Assembly: GCA_019694135.1 (NCBI GenBank)
Contig: JAIBCM010000001.1
Location: 186,001-250,000 of the forward strand
DNA from: Verrucomicrobiia bacterium
GTDB taxonomy: Bacteria; Verrucomicrobiota; Verrucomicrobiia; JADLBR01; JAIBCM01
Direction: 5' to 3'
Length of the DNA stretch: 64,000 nt
Shown piece by piece: positions 16,915-25,884 of this stretch. Within the stretch, counting starts at the first letter, position 1. Every line of letters starts with the position of its first letter. The position numbers and the translations under genes were made by a program. A model generated the notes under the pieces. It had not been told where the DNA came from. It worked only from the letters and a program-made list of their open reading frames with translations, and ran no database searches.

Positions 16915-18351
16915 CTAAAACGCAATCAAAACAATTGCTGTAATCAAAGTCAACGCTGCAAGATTCAGCCAAAAACCAGCTCTAACCATGTGTTTCACTT
17001 CTACCCAACCACTCCCAAAAATAATAGCATTAGGCGGGGTGCCCACTGGCATCATAAAGGCACAACTCGCTGCTAAAGCAATAGCAATCATAAAGGGTAA
17101 TGGATTATCGCCCAATCCTACCGCAAAAGAAGAAACAATTGGCAGCAACACAGCAACCGTCGCCGTGTTACTAGCTAATTCACTTAATAACAAAGCCATG
17201 CCCGCAAAGAAAATAAAAAGCAAAAAAGAGGGTAAAAATCGAAAATGATGAGTGATTTGACTTAGACCCACTGTTAGTTGAGAACTTTCAATGCTTGCTG
17301 CTAAACTCAACCCACCACCAAATAAAATTAACACTTCCCAAGGCACCGCTTGAAGAGCTTCTCTTGATAAAAGGAATTTTTTCTGTTTTAAATCCACCGG
17401 CCAAAGAAAAAGTGTAATCACCCCCATCAAAGCAATCACAGTATCTGAAAGTGAAGCAATCCAACTTCCCAAAACAGGTTTGAACAACCATAAAAAAACA
17501 ACAATCCCTAAAACCGCCGCCACTGCTTTTTCCTCCTGGCGCACGGGCCCTAAATGAATAATTTGCTCACGGATATGCTCCCGCACTCCTATTATCTCTT
17601 CTTTACTTAAGGTAAAAACCCATCGCGTTAACAAAAAGTAAGCGAAAACGAGCAAGCAAACTGCCAACGGGAAACCAAACAACATCCATCGCCAAAAAGG
17701 AATCAAAATATGAAATTCTTTTTCAATAAAAGCCGCTGCCATCACATTGGGCGGTGTTCCAATCAAGGTCGCAACACCACCAATATTCGCCGCATAAGCA
17801 ATGGATAACATCAACGCGATTGGCAAATAAATATCTCGAAATTCACCTTTTTCATTTTTGAGCAGATTTAATGTCGAAACTCCTATCGGATACATCATCA
17901 TTGCCGTCGCCGTATTGCTCACCCACATACTTAAAAAAGCGGTTGCCACCATAAATCCTCCCACCAAAGCCGCGGGTTTAGTTCCCGTTCTCATAATGAG
18001 ACTTAATGCCAAACGCTCATGTAATCCCCATCGCTGCATCGCTTGCGCCATTAAAAAACCGCTTAAAAAAAGAAATATTAAAGGATCACCATAATCCGAA
18101 GCCGTCTGCGCTACTGTTCTTACTCCCAAGAGCGGCATCAAAACCAAAGGCAACAAAGCCGTGACTGCTAAAGGCACTATTTCCAACATCCACCATATTG
18201 CCATCCAAAGACCCACTCCCAAGGTGTGCCATGCTTCCAAAGAAAAATTTTGCGGCGGTGGCAGAATAAGCGTTAACAAAAAACTCAAAAGACCTAAAAA
18301 TAGACCAAGAAACCAAATGCTATTTCGAGGTGAAGGCTCTTTTTTATTCAC
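16915..18351 (-). CDS. SLC13/DASS-family anion-sodium symporter
   Basis: The 478-aa integral membrane protein has about 11-12 hydrophobic helices. It carries the paired motifs of divalent-anion:sodium symporters, MWVSNTATAMMM and IGTPPN in the first half and ELASNTATVAVLL and VGTPPN in the second, which line the substrate and Na+ sites of VcINDY-like carriers. Likely substrates are C4-dicarboxylates, citrate or sulfate; sequence alone does not decide. It probably forms its own transcription unit. Confidence 0.92.
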   Translation of the reverse strand: MNKKEPSPRNSIWFLGLFLGLLSFLLTLILPPPQNFSLEAWHTLGVGLWMAIWWMLEIVPLAVTALLPLVLMPLLGVRTVAQTASDYGDPLIFLFLSGFLMAQAMQRWGLHERLALSLIMRTGTKPAALVGGFMVATAFLSMWVSNTATAMMMYPIGVSTLNLLKNEKGEFRDIYLPIALMLSIAYAANIGGVATLIGTPPNVMAAAFIEKEFHILIPFWRWMLFGFPLAVCLLVFAYFLLTRWVFTLSKEEIIGVREHIREQIIHLGPVRQEEKAVAAVLGIVVFLWLFKPVLGSWIASLSDTVIALMGVITLFLWPVDLKQKKFLLSREALQAVPWEVLILFGGGLSLAASIESSQLTVGLSQITHHFRFLPSFLLFIFFAGMALLLSELASNTATVAVLLPIVSSFAVGLGDNPLPFMIAIALAASCAFMMPVGTPPNAIIFGSGWVEVKHMVRAGFWLNLAALTLITAIVLIAF

Positions 18352-18467
18352 GATTTAGCTCATTAAATTTGATTTCTTAATAAAGAAAAATGATTTAGTT
18401 TATTTAATTTTTAATTATTAGCGATTAGCATTAGCTAATTCTTAATTCATTCTACTTACCTCAAAAA

Positions 18468-18539
18468 TGCGCGATACAGGGTTCGAACCTGTGACCCCCA
18501 CCGTGTCAAGGTGATGCTCTACCACTGAGCTAACCGCGC
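18468..18539 (-). tRNA. tRNA-Val (anticodon GAC)
   Basis: Read on the minus strand, the 7-bp acceptor stem pairs GCGCGGU with AUCGCGC (one G-U). The D stem is GCUC/GAGC, the anticodon stem has a 7-nt loop UUGACAC with anticodon GAC (plus-strand 18505-18507), and the T arm carries GGTTCGAACC. The discriminator base is A. The 3' CCA is not encoded. The gene is 72 nt long. It lies alone between the SLC13 permease and a lipoprotein gene. Confidence 0.96.
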
Positions 18540-18637
18540 GAGCAAACTTCTATTATTATGAATTGACGTAACATTCGTGCAAGATATTTGTTACATAGCT
18601 CATTTGCATCTTTAAAAAAGATATTTATCTTTAAACT

Positions 18638-19186
18638 ATGATCAAAACTCTATTGATGTGTTTTGTCTTAATCATCGGCCTAAGCGCTTGTTCTACGGCT
18701 TCTAAAAATAAAAATTACGACTCGAAAAAATCCAACATAAACGAAGCTTACACGATTCTCTATGAAATAACTTCCAAACAAAAAGATTTGGATAAAATTA
18801 GTGTCCTAAAAGATATTTCACCCGCGGTGAATCCACTACTCAAAGACATTTCAAAAGCTTCGGAAAAATTAGCTAAAACCCTCGATAACTGGACAAAACA
18901 AAATGAAATTCAAAACAATCTTAAATCTTTGCCTGCGTTCGAAAAACAAACACGTAAAGAAATTGAATTTAATACCACCAAAAAAATCTTAGTAAGCAGT
19001 GGTAATTCTTTAGAAAAACTTTTGCTACTCAAACAGAATGAAGCCTTGAATTATCAATCCCATTTGTGTCAGTGGATCAGTCAAAACGAAAAAAATAATT
19101 ATCGCCAACAAACACTACAAGATTTTAAAAAACGTTTTGAAAAATTAAATCAGCGCGCCTTCGACCTACTATCACTAAACCAATAA
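18638..19186 (+). CDS. Small lipoprotein, helical, unknown function
   Basis: The 182-aa precursor has a lipoprotein signal peptide ending in the lipobox LSAC, with Cys18 as the lipidation site. The mature part is Lys-, Asn- and Gln-rich and predicted alpha-helical. No family was recognised. It could be attached to the inner or outer membrane facing the periplasm. It is convergent with glnA. Confidence 0.68.
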   Translation: MIKTLLMCFVLIIGLSACSTASKNKNYDSKKSNINEAYTILYEITSKQKDLDKISVLKDISPAVNPLLKDISKASEKLAKTLDNWTKQNEIQNNLKSLPAFEKQTRKEIEFNTTKKILVSSGNSLEKLLLLKQNEALNYQSHLCQWISQNEKNNYRQQTLQDFKKRFEKLNQRAFDLLSLNQ

Positions 19187-19232
19187 AGCCATGGCTAACC
19201 ATGGCTTGATTCGATTAAAGCTTAACGCTTTT
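19187..19232. terminator. Hairpins between convergent lipoprotein and glnA genes
   Basis: A perfect 9-bp stem AAGCCATGG/CCATGGCTT (19187-19208) has a 4-nt loop. A second, 5-bp stem AAAGC/GCTTT (19218-19232) runs into T residues on the plus strand. The first hairpin lacks a T tract. Together they probably end the lipoprotein transcript and perhaps that of glnA. Confidence 0.5.
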
Positions 19233-20680
19233 TTAAACATCATAATATAAGAAAAATTCGTAAGGATGCGGACGCATACGAATCGCATCATAATTTTTCT
19301 TCTGCATATCCATCATCGCTTCCAACATATCACGTGTAAAAACGTCGCCTTTCAATAAAAACTCATGATCTTGTTCCAACGCTTCCACAGCGCCCAATAA
19401 AGAATCAGGAGCACAAGGCACCTTAGCCAATTCTTCCGGTGGCAATTCATAAAGATTTTTATCAAATGGATCACCCGGATGAATACGATTTTGAATCCCA
19501 TCCAAACCCGCCATCATCATCGCAGCGCAACATAAATAAATATTAGCCGCAGGATCTGGCGTGCGAAATTCCACGCGCACCGCTTTCGGACTCGCCGAAT
19601 AAGTCGGAATACGAATAGCTGCAGAACGATTACGCGCGCTGTAAGCAAAATTTACGGGCGCTTCATAACCTGGCACCAATCGTTTGAAACTATTGGTTGT
19701 CGGATTGGTAATCGCCGTCAAAGCTCGTGCGTGCTTAATAATTCCACCAATATAAAATAAAGCCATCTCGCTCAAATTGGCATAGCCTTTTCCAGCAAAG
19801 AGAGGCTTGCCACCCTTCCACAAGGATTGATGCACATGCATGCCCGAACCATTATCGCCAAAAAGTGGTTTCGGCATAAAAGTCACTGTCTTACCGTATT
19901 TTTTACAGATGTTACGCACCACATATTTGTAGAGCTGCATATCATCACCAACGTTCACCAACGAATTAAAGCGAATATCAATTTCCGCCTGACCCGCTGT
20001 AGCCACTTCGTGATGTTGACGCTCCACTTCCACACCCAATTCGCCCAACAATAAAGTGATTTCATTACGAAGATCCTGTTGCGTGTCAGCGGGGGCTACG
20101 GGTAAATAACCTTCCTTATGACGAATTTTATAACCTAAATTGGGTTGCTCATCGCGACCGGTATTCCAAATCGCTTCAACCGAATCGACTGAATAATAAG
20201 AACCGTTAGATTTATTTTCATAACGCACATCATCGAAAATAAAAAACTCCGCTTCCGGTCCAAAATAAGCCGTGTCCGCTAAGCCCGTACTGTTAAGATA
20301 AGCCTCAGCACGCTGAGCAATTCCACGCGGATCGCGATTGTAACTTTCACGCGTAATCGGATCCACTACCGTACAAACTAAACTCAGAGTCGGCTCCACA
20401 TTAAACGGATCAATGATCGCAGTCTTAGGATCAGGCACCACTAACATGTCCGAAGAGTTGATCGCTCTCCAACCTCGAATGGAAGACCCATCAAAACCTA
20501 AACCTTCCGTGAACAAATCTTCATTGAGCTCCAATAAAGTTGTCGTGAAATGCTGCCAAGTGCCCTGGATATCGCAAAATTTAAAATCGACGAGTCGCAC
20601 TCCGTGTTGTTTCGCAAACGAGATAACCTCTTTGCCATCTTTCGCTTTAATATATCTTTTTTCCATAATTTTTTTTAACA

Positions 20681-20681
<1 letters not shown>
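19233..20681 (-). CDS. glnA: Glutamine synthetase type I
   Basis: GlnA condenses ammonia with glutamate using ATP and acts as a dodecamer in the cytoplasm. The sequence shows [22 protein letters not shown], the [14 protein letters not shown] [10 protein letters not shown] metal-site strand, the [13 protein letters not shown]/metal segment and [13 protein letters not shown]. Tyr411 lies in NLYELPPEE, the adenylylation loop of GS-I-beta, so covalent control by GlnE is possible. The first ATG overlaps the glnB stop codon (TAATG); a second ATG five codons in (MEKRYIK) is an equally good start. No strong ribosome binding site precedes either, consistent with translational coupling to glnB. Transcription most likely comes from the sigma-54 promoter upstream of glnB. 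Confidence 0.97.
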
Positions 20682-21100
<419 letters not shown>

Positions 21101-21134
21101 TTAAATCATAAAGATTAAAAATAGTCAAAAATTT

Positions 21135-21148
21135 GTATATTTTTATAC
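21135..21148. promoter_or_regulatory. Candidate upstream activator site of the glnB promoter
   Basis: A perfect inverted repeat GTATA-TTTT-TATAC lies about 77 bp upstream of the -24 GG. Sigma-54 promoters need an enhancer-bound activator at about this distance. The sequence does not match the enterobacterial NtrC box, and AT-rich palindromes arise easily by chance. Confidence 0.35.
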
Positions 21149-21163
21149 TAAAATTGATAAAAG

Positions 21164-21835
21164 TTATTCATTAAGCTTCAAAATTAACTCATTTCTTAAC
21201 TTTTCCAAATCAAAAGGAGGCCGAATTGGCTGGCGAATCACCATCACAGATCGACCAAAAGGCAGTGAGATTCTCAAACGATCCCACGTATTCAACTCAA
21301 CTCTACCTTTCAACTTAAAATCAAATGGCACCACCTCCACACCCGACCATTCTGCCAATTTAAGAATCCCCTCTTGCAAATGATAACGCGGACCACGCGG
21401 ACCATCCGGCGTGATAACAACAGAATTTCCAGCTCGCAACTGCTTCAACAATTCCCTCAACGCTTCCTCACCCCCTCGAGATTTGGAACCACGAATCGCC
21501 TCAATCCCAAACTCCCCCATCGTCGTTGCTAATATTTCTCCATCACCACTCGCGCTAATCAACGCATAAAGTTTACCTATCCTATTACCAATCCGCTCAT
21601 ACCAATTCGGAGCGCTTGCGAGCCGATTATGCCAGGCAACCCAAATTCTTGGCTTAGGCCCTTCGTCCAAAACATGCCACGGATCCTCCAACCGATAACG
21701 TAGCGTCACCCCCATTAATCTCAAGCATCGCGCTGCCCAGCGCCCGTGACGTCGTCGCTTCAAAATTTTTTCCTGCGATTCTTTTGGACTGTAACGCATG
21801 CCCCCCAAGTAAAAACCAAAAGCAAAATTCGTCAA
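21164..21835 (-). CDS. DUF374 lysophospholipid acyltransferase-like protein
   Basis: This 223-aa protein is of the DUF374 type, related to PlsC/HtrB acyltransferases. It has WVAWHNRLAS (with a His near the position of the HX4D motif), ISASGDGEI, the glycine-rich RGSKSRGGEEALREL block and VVITPDGPRGPRYHLQEG, the most characteristic DUF374 segment. Members are thought to acylate lipid A or phospholipid precursors at the inner membrane. A second ATG 12 codons in (MRYSPKE) could be the start. It lies downstream of the aldehyde dehydrogenase gene on the same strand. Confidence 0.85.
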   Translation of the reverse strand: MTNFAFGFYLGGMRYSPKESQEKILKRRRHGRWAARCLRLMGVTLRYRLEDPWHVLDEGPKPRIWVAWHNRLASAPNWYERIGNRIGKLYALISASGDGEILATTMGEFGIEAIRGSKSRGGEEALRELLKQLRAGNSVVITPDGPRGPRYHLQEGILKLAEWSGVEVVPFDFKLKGRVELNTWDRLRISLPFGRSVMVIRQPIRPPFDLEKLRNELILKLNE

Positions 21836-21899
21836 AAGGAATTATTTTTAAGCTATCAGCTTCAGTCGTTAGCTATCAGTATTTCCCCAATTCTTGATT

Positions 21900-23306
21900 T
21901 CACTCAGAAAAACTATTCTCCGGAATTTGAATCGCCTGCTCCTCCGTCGTAAATCGTATAAAATGTCGCCCCGCAGGCCGACGATTTCCCGACTCACCCA
22001 CTCCGCCAAAAGGCAAAGTCGAGGGAGAAAAAGTTGTTGCCAAATTCGCGTAGAGATTTCCCACATTCAACGCATCCGCAAATTGACGAAAAACTTTTTC
22101 TGATTGGGTAAAAATAGAAGCCGTTAAACCGAAAGGCGTCGTCTCATGCATAGCAATAGCATCGGCCACATCCGCAACTTCATACACCTCAGCGATGGGC
22201 GCAAAAACTTCTTCACAATGCAAAGCGGATTTTAAACCCTTATTCCGATCCCTCCACAGCCAAACCGCTGGCCTCACATAATAACCCGGCTTCCCATCCA
22301 CCACCTTTTCCACCGCCCCCTTCACCAACCATTCGCCATCTTTATTTAAACTCAAAACTTTTTCAAACCGTTGATGTGCTTTCTCATTAATTACCGGACC
22401 CAAAATAGTCTCCTCTTTCATGGGATCGCCAGGCTGATATTTTTTCAACACCTCCACCAGTGCTTCATAAAAAGGTTTCGCTACTTTTTGATTTACCAAA
22501 ATACGACTCGTTGCATTACAACGCTGCCCCGCCGTTAAACAAATCCCTTCCGCCGCTGCCTGCGCCGCAGTAACAACATCCGCATCCTCACACACGATCA
22601 ACGCATTTTTCCCGCCCAATTCCAAAGCCAAATGCTTCGAAAAATCTTCCGCCAAAGCTCGTGACAATATCTTCCCAACTGTAACAGAACCCGTAAAATT
22701 CACCGACCGTACCAACGGATGCAAACAAAGTGCCATACTTTCTTCCGCTCCGCCTTGAATCAACTGAAAAACGCCCGGCGGCAAAATCGACTCAAACACC
22801 TTTCCATATCGCTCCGCCACCACCGCGGCCACAGGTGAAGGCTTCAACAAAACCGGATTGCCAGCCAACAAATGCGGAACCGCAGCACCATTCGGCAGAT
22901 GTAAAGGAAAATTAAATGGCCCAATCACCGCCGCCGGCCCCTGAGCACGCCGCACAATTTTGGCCGGATGCGGCCCCTCATGCACATCCTCCGGCTTCAA
23001 CCACCGCTGCGCATCGTCAATACTCAAATCAAACTTCATCAGAACGGCACCCATCTCACTACGCGATTCTTTTAACGGCTTGCCCGTTTCCAAAGCAATC
23101 CCTCGCGCCAATTCCTCTTCGATCTCTTTTAGGCCTGTCTGAATTTTTCGAACATAATCCATTCGTTTTTCCAACGGCAGATGCGCCCACGACACAGCCG
23201 CCTCATGCGCCCTTTGCACACAACTCTCCACATTCGAAACACACACCTCCGGCAACTCAATACGCGTGTCACCCGGACTCCGATTTTTCCAACACGTTAA
23301 TTTCAT
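21900..23306 (-). CDS. NAD(P)-dependent aldehyde dehydrogenase, AstD-like
   Basis: This 468-aa enzyme has the aldehyde dehydrogenase catalytic Cys263 in TAGQRCNATSR and Glu229 in LALELGGKN. It has the nucleotide-binding segment FTGSVTVGK (204-212). The phrases GPFNFPLHLPNG and LLAGNPVLLKPSP and the overall length resemble succinylglutamate-semialdehyde dehydrogenase (AstD) of the arginine succinyltransferase pathway. No other ast genes are in the window, so the substrate is unproven. A general semialdehyde role is the cautious reading. Confidence 0.85.
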   Translation of the reverse strand: MKLTCWKNRSPGDTRIELPEVCVSNVESCVQRAHEAAVSWAHLPLEKRMDYVRKIQTGLKEIEEELARGIALETGKPLKESRSEMGAVLMKFDLSIDDAQRWLKPEDVHEGPHPAKIVRRAQGPAAVIGPFNFPLHLPNGAAVPHLLAGNPVLLKPSPVAAVVAERYGKVFESILPPGVFQLIQGGAEESMALCLHPLVRSVNFTGSVTVGKILSRALAEDFSKHLALELGGKNALIVCEDADVVTAAQAAAEGICLTAGQRCNATSRILVNQKVAKPFYEALVEVLKKYQPGDPMKEETILGPVINEKAHQRFEKVLSLNKDGEWLVKGAVEKVVDGKPGYYVRPAVWLWRDRNKGLKSALHCEEVFAPIAEVYEVADVADAIAMHETTPFGLTASIFTQSEKVFRQFADALNVGNLYANLATTFSPSTLPFGGVGESGNRRPAGRHFIRFTTEEQAIQIPENSFSE

Positions 23307-23317
23307 ATTTTTATTTT

Positions 23318-23442
23318 ACCGCAGAGATCGCAGAGAACACAGAGAAAATTAAAAATTGAAAACTTAATATCTAAACATTTAAATATTTTTTTAATCCACT
23401 ACCTTAATTTTTTTACTCCGCGACCTCGGCGCCCTCCGCGGT
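23318..23442. repeat. Terminal-inverted-repeat intergenic element (CGCAGAG type)
   Basis: A 27-bp left end (23318-23344, beginning ACCGCAGAG) and a 27-bp right end (23416-23442, ending CCTCCGCGGT) are inverted copies that match at 19 of 27 positions. Each is built of imperfect 9-bp units such as CGCAGAGAT or CGCGGAGGG. About 71 bp of AT-rich DNA lies between. The element fills the gap between the aldehyde dehydrogenase start and the deacetylase stop. I recall similar strings in intergenic DNA of unrelated bacteria. No coding potential is seen. Confidence 0.7.
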
Positions 23443-23445
23443 TAA

Positions 23446-24366
23446 TCAATAAACTTCCGAGCAAGCAAGAAACGTATTCACATGAACCTCTACCACTTTC
23501 GAAACATCTTTCGTATAACCTCCAGCCAAAACCCAAGCCAAAGGAATTCCCCGCTCTTTAGCAAATTGGAAAACCCTTTTATCTCGCTCCCTCAAATCCG
23601 CCGCGCCTAGATTTAAAGGCGAATAAGGATCATCCCTCAAAGGATCTGCCCCAGCTTGATACAAAATTAGGTCAATTTCATTAAACTTTAACATTAAAGA
23701 TGTCCCTTTTTCCAAACATTTTAAATATTCCTCACCATCAGCTCCATTTTTCACTGGAATGGAAAAATGATTTATCCCATCCTCATGACGCATAGGTTCA
23801 ACTTCTCGATAAGCTTTATTGTTAAAGTAATCATTTCCATACACGGAAATTGCCAAAAAATCTGTTCTTGATGCCACTAAATTTGCCGTTCCATTGCCAT
23901 AATGAAGATCCAAATCTAATATCGCCGCATGTTTAATTAACCCTTCCTCCTTCAAAGCATCCAAGGCAACAATCAAACCATTAAACGTGCAAAATCCTTC
24001 ACCGTGATCAGCATGAGAATGATGAAACCCACTAGCCAAATTTCCCGCAATCCCATCCTTCAAAGCTGCCCTCCCAGCCGCAAGACAACCACCATTAGTT
24101 AAACACACCGCAGGAAATAATTTTTCTGACCAAGAAAACTTCTGGGATTCCGCCAAAGTCCTCGGTTCACCTGCGCGAATCGCCCGCACATAATCAGGCG
24201 TGTGCACTCGCAACAAATCTTTCTCAGAAATAGGATCAGGCTTCAAAAGTTTAGCGCGCGGATGCTGACCCAACTTCTCAGCCACCAAACCAAACTTCCT
24301 CATCGGCATAATATGATCCTCACCAATCGGCGCCGCATAACCCTCATGATAAAACAATGAAATCAT
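23446..24366 (-). CDS. Histone deacetylase-family (AcuC-like) amidohydrolase
   Basis: The 306-aa protein has the arginase/deacetylase fold signatures. These are the His pair in GFHHSHADHGEGFCTFNG (His115, His116), the zinc-binding Asp153 and His155 in LDLDLHYGNGT, and Asp241 in YQAGADPL, followed by LAGGY. Bacterial members remove acetyl groups from lysines (AcuC on acetyl-CoA synthetase), polyamines or small molecules. The start codon overlaps the stop of the GNAT-like gene by 4 bp (ATGA), indicating translational coupling. An acetylation/deacetylation module is inferred from that arrangement. Confidence 0.9.
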   Translation of the reverse strand: MISLFYHEGYAAPIGEDHIMPMRKFGLVAEKLGQHPRAKLLKPDPISEKDLLRVHTPDYVRAIRAGEPRTLAESQKFSWSEKLFPAVCLTNGGCLAAGRAALKDGIAGNLASGFHHSHADHGEGFCTFNGLIVALDALKEEGLIKHAAILDLDLHYGNGTANLVASRTDFLAISVYGNDYFNNKAYREVEPMRHEDGINHFSIPVKNGADGEEYLKCLEKGTSLMLKFNEIDLILYQAGADPLRDDPYSPLNLGAADLRERDKRVFQFAKERGIPLAWVLAGGYTKDVSKVVEVHVNTFLACSEVY

Positions 24367-25217
24367 AAATTCTCTAGCACAGGCGATATCAAAGCCACGG
24401 TTTCATGAGCTGCCGGCAATCGTTTTATATGCTCCCATAAAGGTTCCATATCCTTTTCTCGAAATTCTACCGAATACATATGATATAACGATTCTATCAA
24501 ACTTCTTAACTCCTCACCACTTATCACCTGCTCTAACTCACGCCCCACTCGCCTTACCATCAAACACAAAGGAACCGGTTGCAAATAGGAGGCATCAATT
24601 TGTTCTGAAGAACGAAAGTCGGGCTGCCAATAATCAATTTTGGGATCCACCATTTTGTAGCCTGCCTTTGCATAAGCCTTCAACCGAATCACACGATCCA
24701 ATTTCGTTTCATCCCACGCCTCCATTTCTCCCACCAACGTAATCGGTCGTTCAGATAAGCCCGCTTTTTTCAAACATTCCCGTGCCGTTTGTAGTGGCAA
24801 CGTTCGCAACCAACCCGCCACACCAGAACGTCGCCACTTTTCTTCAACTAATACATGCGACAGATGAACCACGACCTGAGGAGCACTCAACTTCTCACAA
24901 ACAATAGCGGTATGATCTCGAACTGCCATAAACTCTTTTTTACCAGCCTGCTCCCAGAAAAAAACCATCATCTGATACAATAAATGGCACCCCCGAAAAC
25001 TTTGCCTGGGATCCCATCGCATTCTACGCGCCAACGTTTCCCGAGTTTCCACTTCATTGCGATGACCAAACTCCTGCCATAATTTTTCATAAGCCAACTC
25101 AAAAACAGGATCAGCATCAGATTCAACACGGTGCAATCTTAATCCAGACCAATCACTTTCCAAAACACGTCGATCACCCGGCGCCAAATCTTTAGGAATT
25201 AAAAAATCGGGTAACAT
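24363..25217 (-). CDS. GNAT-like N-acetyltransferase domain protein
   Basis: This protein of about 284 aa is not a close match to anything I know. The central segment VVVHLSHVLVEEKWRRSGVAGWL resembles GNAT motif A, with RRSGVAG at the acetyl-CoA pyrophosphate site. Flanking regions are charged. I prefer ATG 25217 (MLPDFLIP). The frame stays open to 25283, but that extension runs through a terminator hairpin. The gene overlaps the deacetylase gene by 4 bp. The coupling recalls the acuA/acuC pairing of Bacillus, which supports the acetyltransferase reading but does not prove it. Confidence 0.55.
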   Translation of the reverse strand: MLPDFLIPKDLAPGDRRVLESDWSGLRLHRVESDADPVFELAYEKLWQEFGHRNEVETRETLARRMRWDPRQSFRGCHLLYQMMVFFWEQAGKKEFMAVRDHTAIVCEKLSAPQVVVHLSHVLVEEKWRRSGVAGWLRTLPLQTARECLKKAGLSERPITLVGEMEAWDETKLDRVIRLKAYAKAGYKMVDPKIDYWQPDFRSSEQIDASYLQPVPLCLMVRRVGRELEQVISGEELRSLIESLYHMYSVEFREKDMEPLWEHIKRLPAAHETVALISPVLENL

Positions 25218-25245
25218 GTTATTTTTTAGTAACATATTTTTTATA

Positions 25246-25281
25246 GAAAAAAAGGCAACTCCGAAAGCATTCGGAGTTGCC
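25246..25281 (-). terminator. Rho-independent terminator after the Cys-rich mini-gene
   Basis: A perfect 12-bp stem (25254-25265 with 25270-25281) with a 4-nt loop is followed on the minus strand by a run of seven T residues. It lies 26 bp beyond the stop of the 55-aa Cys-rich gene, which supports that gene being expressed. Confidence 0.85.
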
Positions 25282-25307
25282 AATACTATAATCTTTTCAA
25301 AAAAAGA

Positions 25308-25475
25308 TTATTTGCGACATTGACACTGACACTCGTTTTTCTTGCAATTATCAGTGCTACAATTTTTTTCGCACTTGCAAGAACAGCAAGCTTTTTGTGG
25401 ATTCGCAGCCATTAAATCATAGCTCGAAACAGTTGCCACAAATGCAATAATCATAATATAAATCATTTTTTTCAT
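25308..25475 (-). CDS. Secreted 55-aa cysteine-rich (metallothionein-like) peptide
   Basis: This short frame encodes an N-terminal hydrophobic signal (MIYIMIIAFVATVSS, then LMAA as a probable cleavage site). It is followed by a small mature region with nine cysteines: ACCSCKCEKNC, then STDNC, NEC, QC and QC. The Cys-x-Cys spacing is like metal-binding metallothionein sites. A strong terminator follows on the same strand and another Cys-rich small gene precedes it. An in-frame ATG two codons upstream (25481) is an alternative start. The protein would act outside the cytoplasm, perhaps sequestering copper or zinc; disulfide formation is the alternative. No family name can be assigned. Confidence 0.72.
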   Translation of the reverse strand: MKKMIYIMIIAFVATVSSYDLMAANPQKACCSCKCEKNCSTDNCKKNECQCQCRK

Positions 25476-25529
25476 AATCATTTCTTTCTAAGTTTAAATT
25501 TTTATTTATTTCAACTAATAATAAAAAAC

Positions 25530-25856
25530 TTAAACAATAGGAGGCCTCAACAAGGGGGGTTCTCGACGCGATTCAAAAAAAGCGTCTCCAGTTTCGAAGT
25601 TATGAAATTGTGTTGTAAAAAAATATTCCAACCACGTCTCTGAAAGAGCTAAAAGCAAACCTTGGCAAGAAGTGGAATTAGAACAGGTTTTACTCTTTTC
25701 TGCATTATGGCAACATTGATGTTCAGATTGAGCTTGGTTCTCACAACACTTACCGCAAGTTTGAAAAACTGTCGGAACAAAAGAAGAAAAAGTAACACCT
25801 AAAAAAGTAAGTAATAATAAATAACTCATTACTCTTTTTAGATTGGTAGAAACCAT
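25530..25856 (-). CDS. Small Cys/His-rich membrane or exported protein
   Basis: The product of about 108 aa has one hydrophobic helix (SYLLLLTFLGVTFSSFV) followed by a Cys/His cluster (TCGKCCENQ, EHQCCHN, KTCSNSTSC). Its tail ends in EPPLLRPPIV. I prefer ATG 25856. The frame continues upstream into the kinase gene, which argues against a longer start. The cluster suggests metal binding on the periplasmic side. With the 55-aa gene downstream it makes a two-gene Cys-rich unit. No family recognised; compare the gene at 37591, which has a similar Pro-rich tail and a CxxC. Confidence 0.6.
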   Translation of the reverse strand: MVSTNLKRVMSYLLLLTFLGVTFSSFVPTVFQTCGKCCENQAQSEHQCCHNAEKSKTCSNSTSCQGLLLALSETWLEYFFTTQFHNFETGDAFFESRREPPLLRPPIV

Positions 25857-25884
25857 AAACTTAAACTTTAAAAAATTATTTTTA

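Noticed and set aside
19187..19208. Perfect AAGCCATGG hairpin as a transposon or attachment end
   Set aside because: It is short, single and lies between convergent genes, so a transcription end signal is the simpler reading.
22916..23359. 147-codon open frame antisense to the aldehyde dehydrogenase
   Set aside because: It is Pro/His/Ala-rich low-complexity translation opposite a well-supported enzyme and crosses the repeat element.
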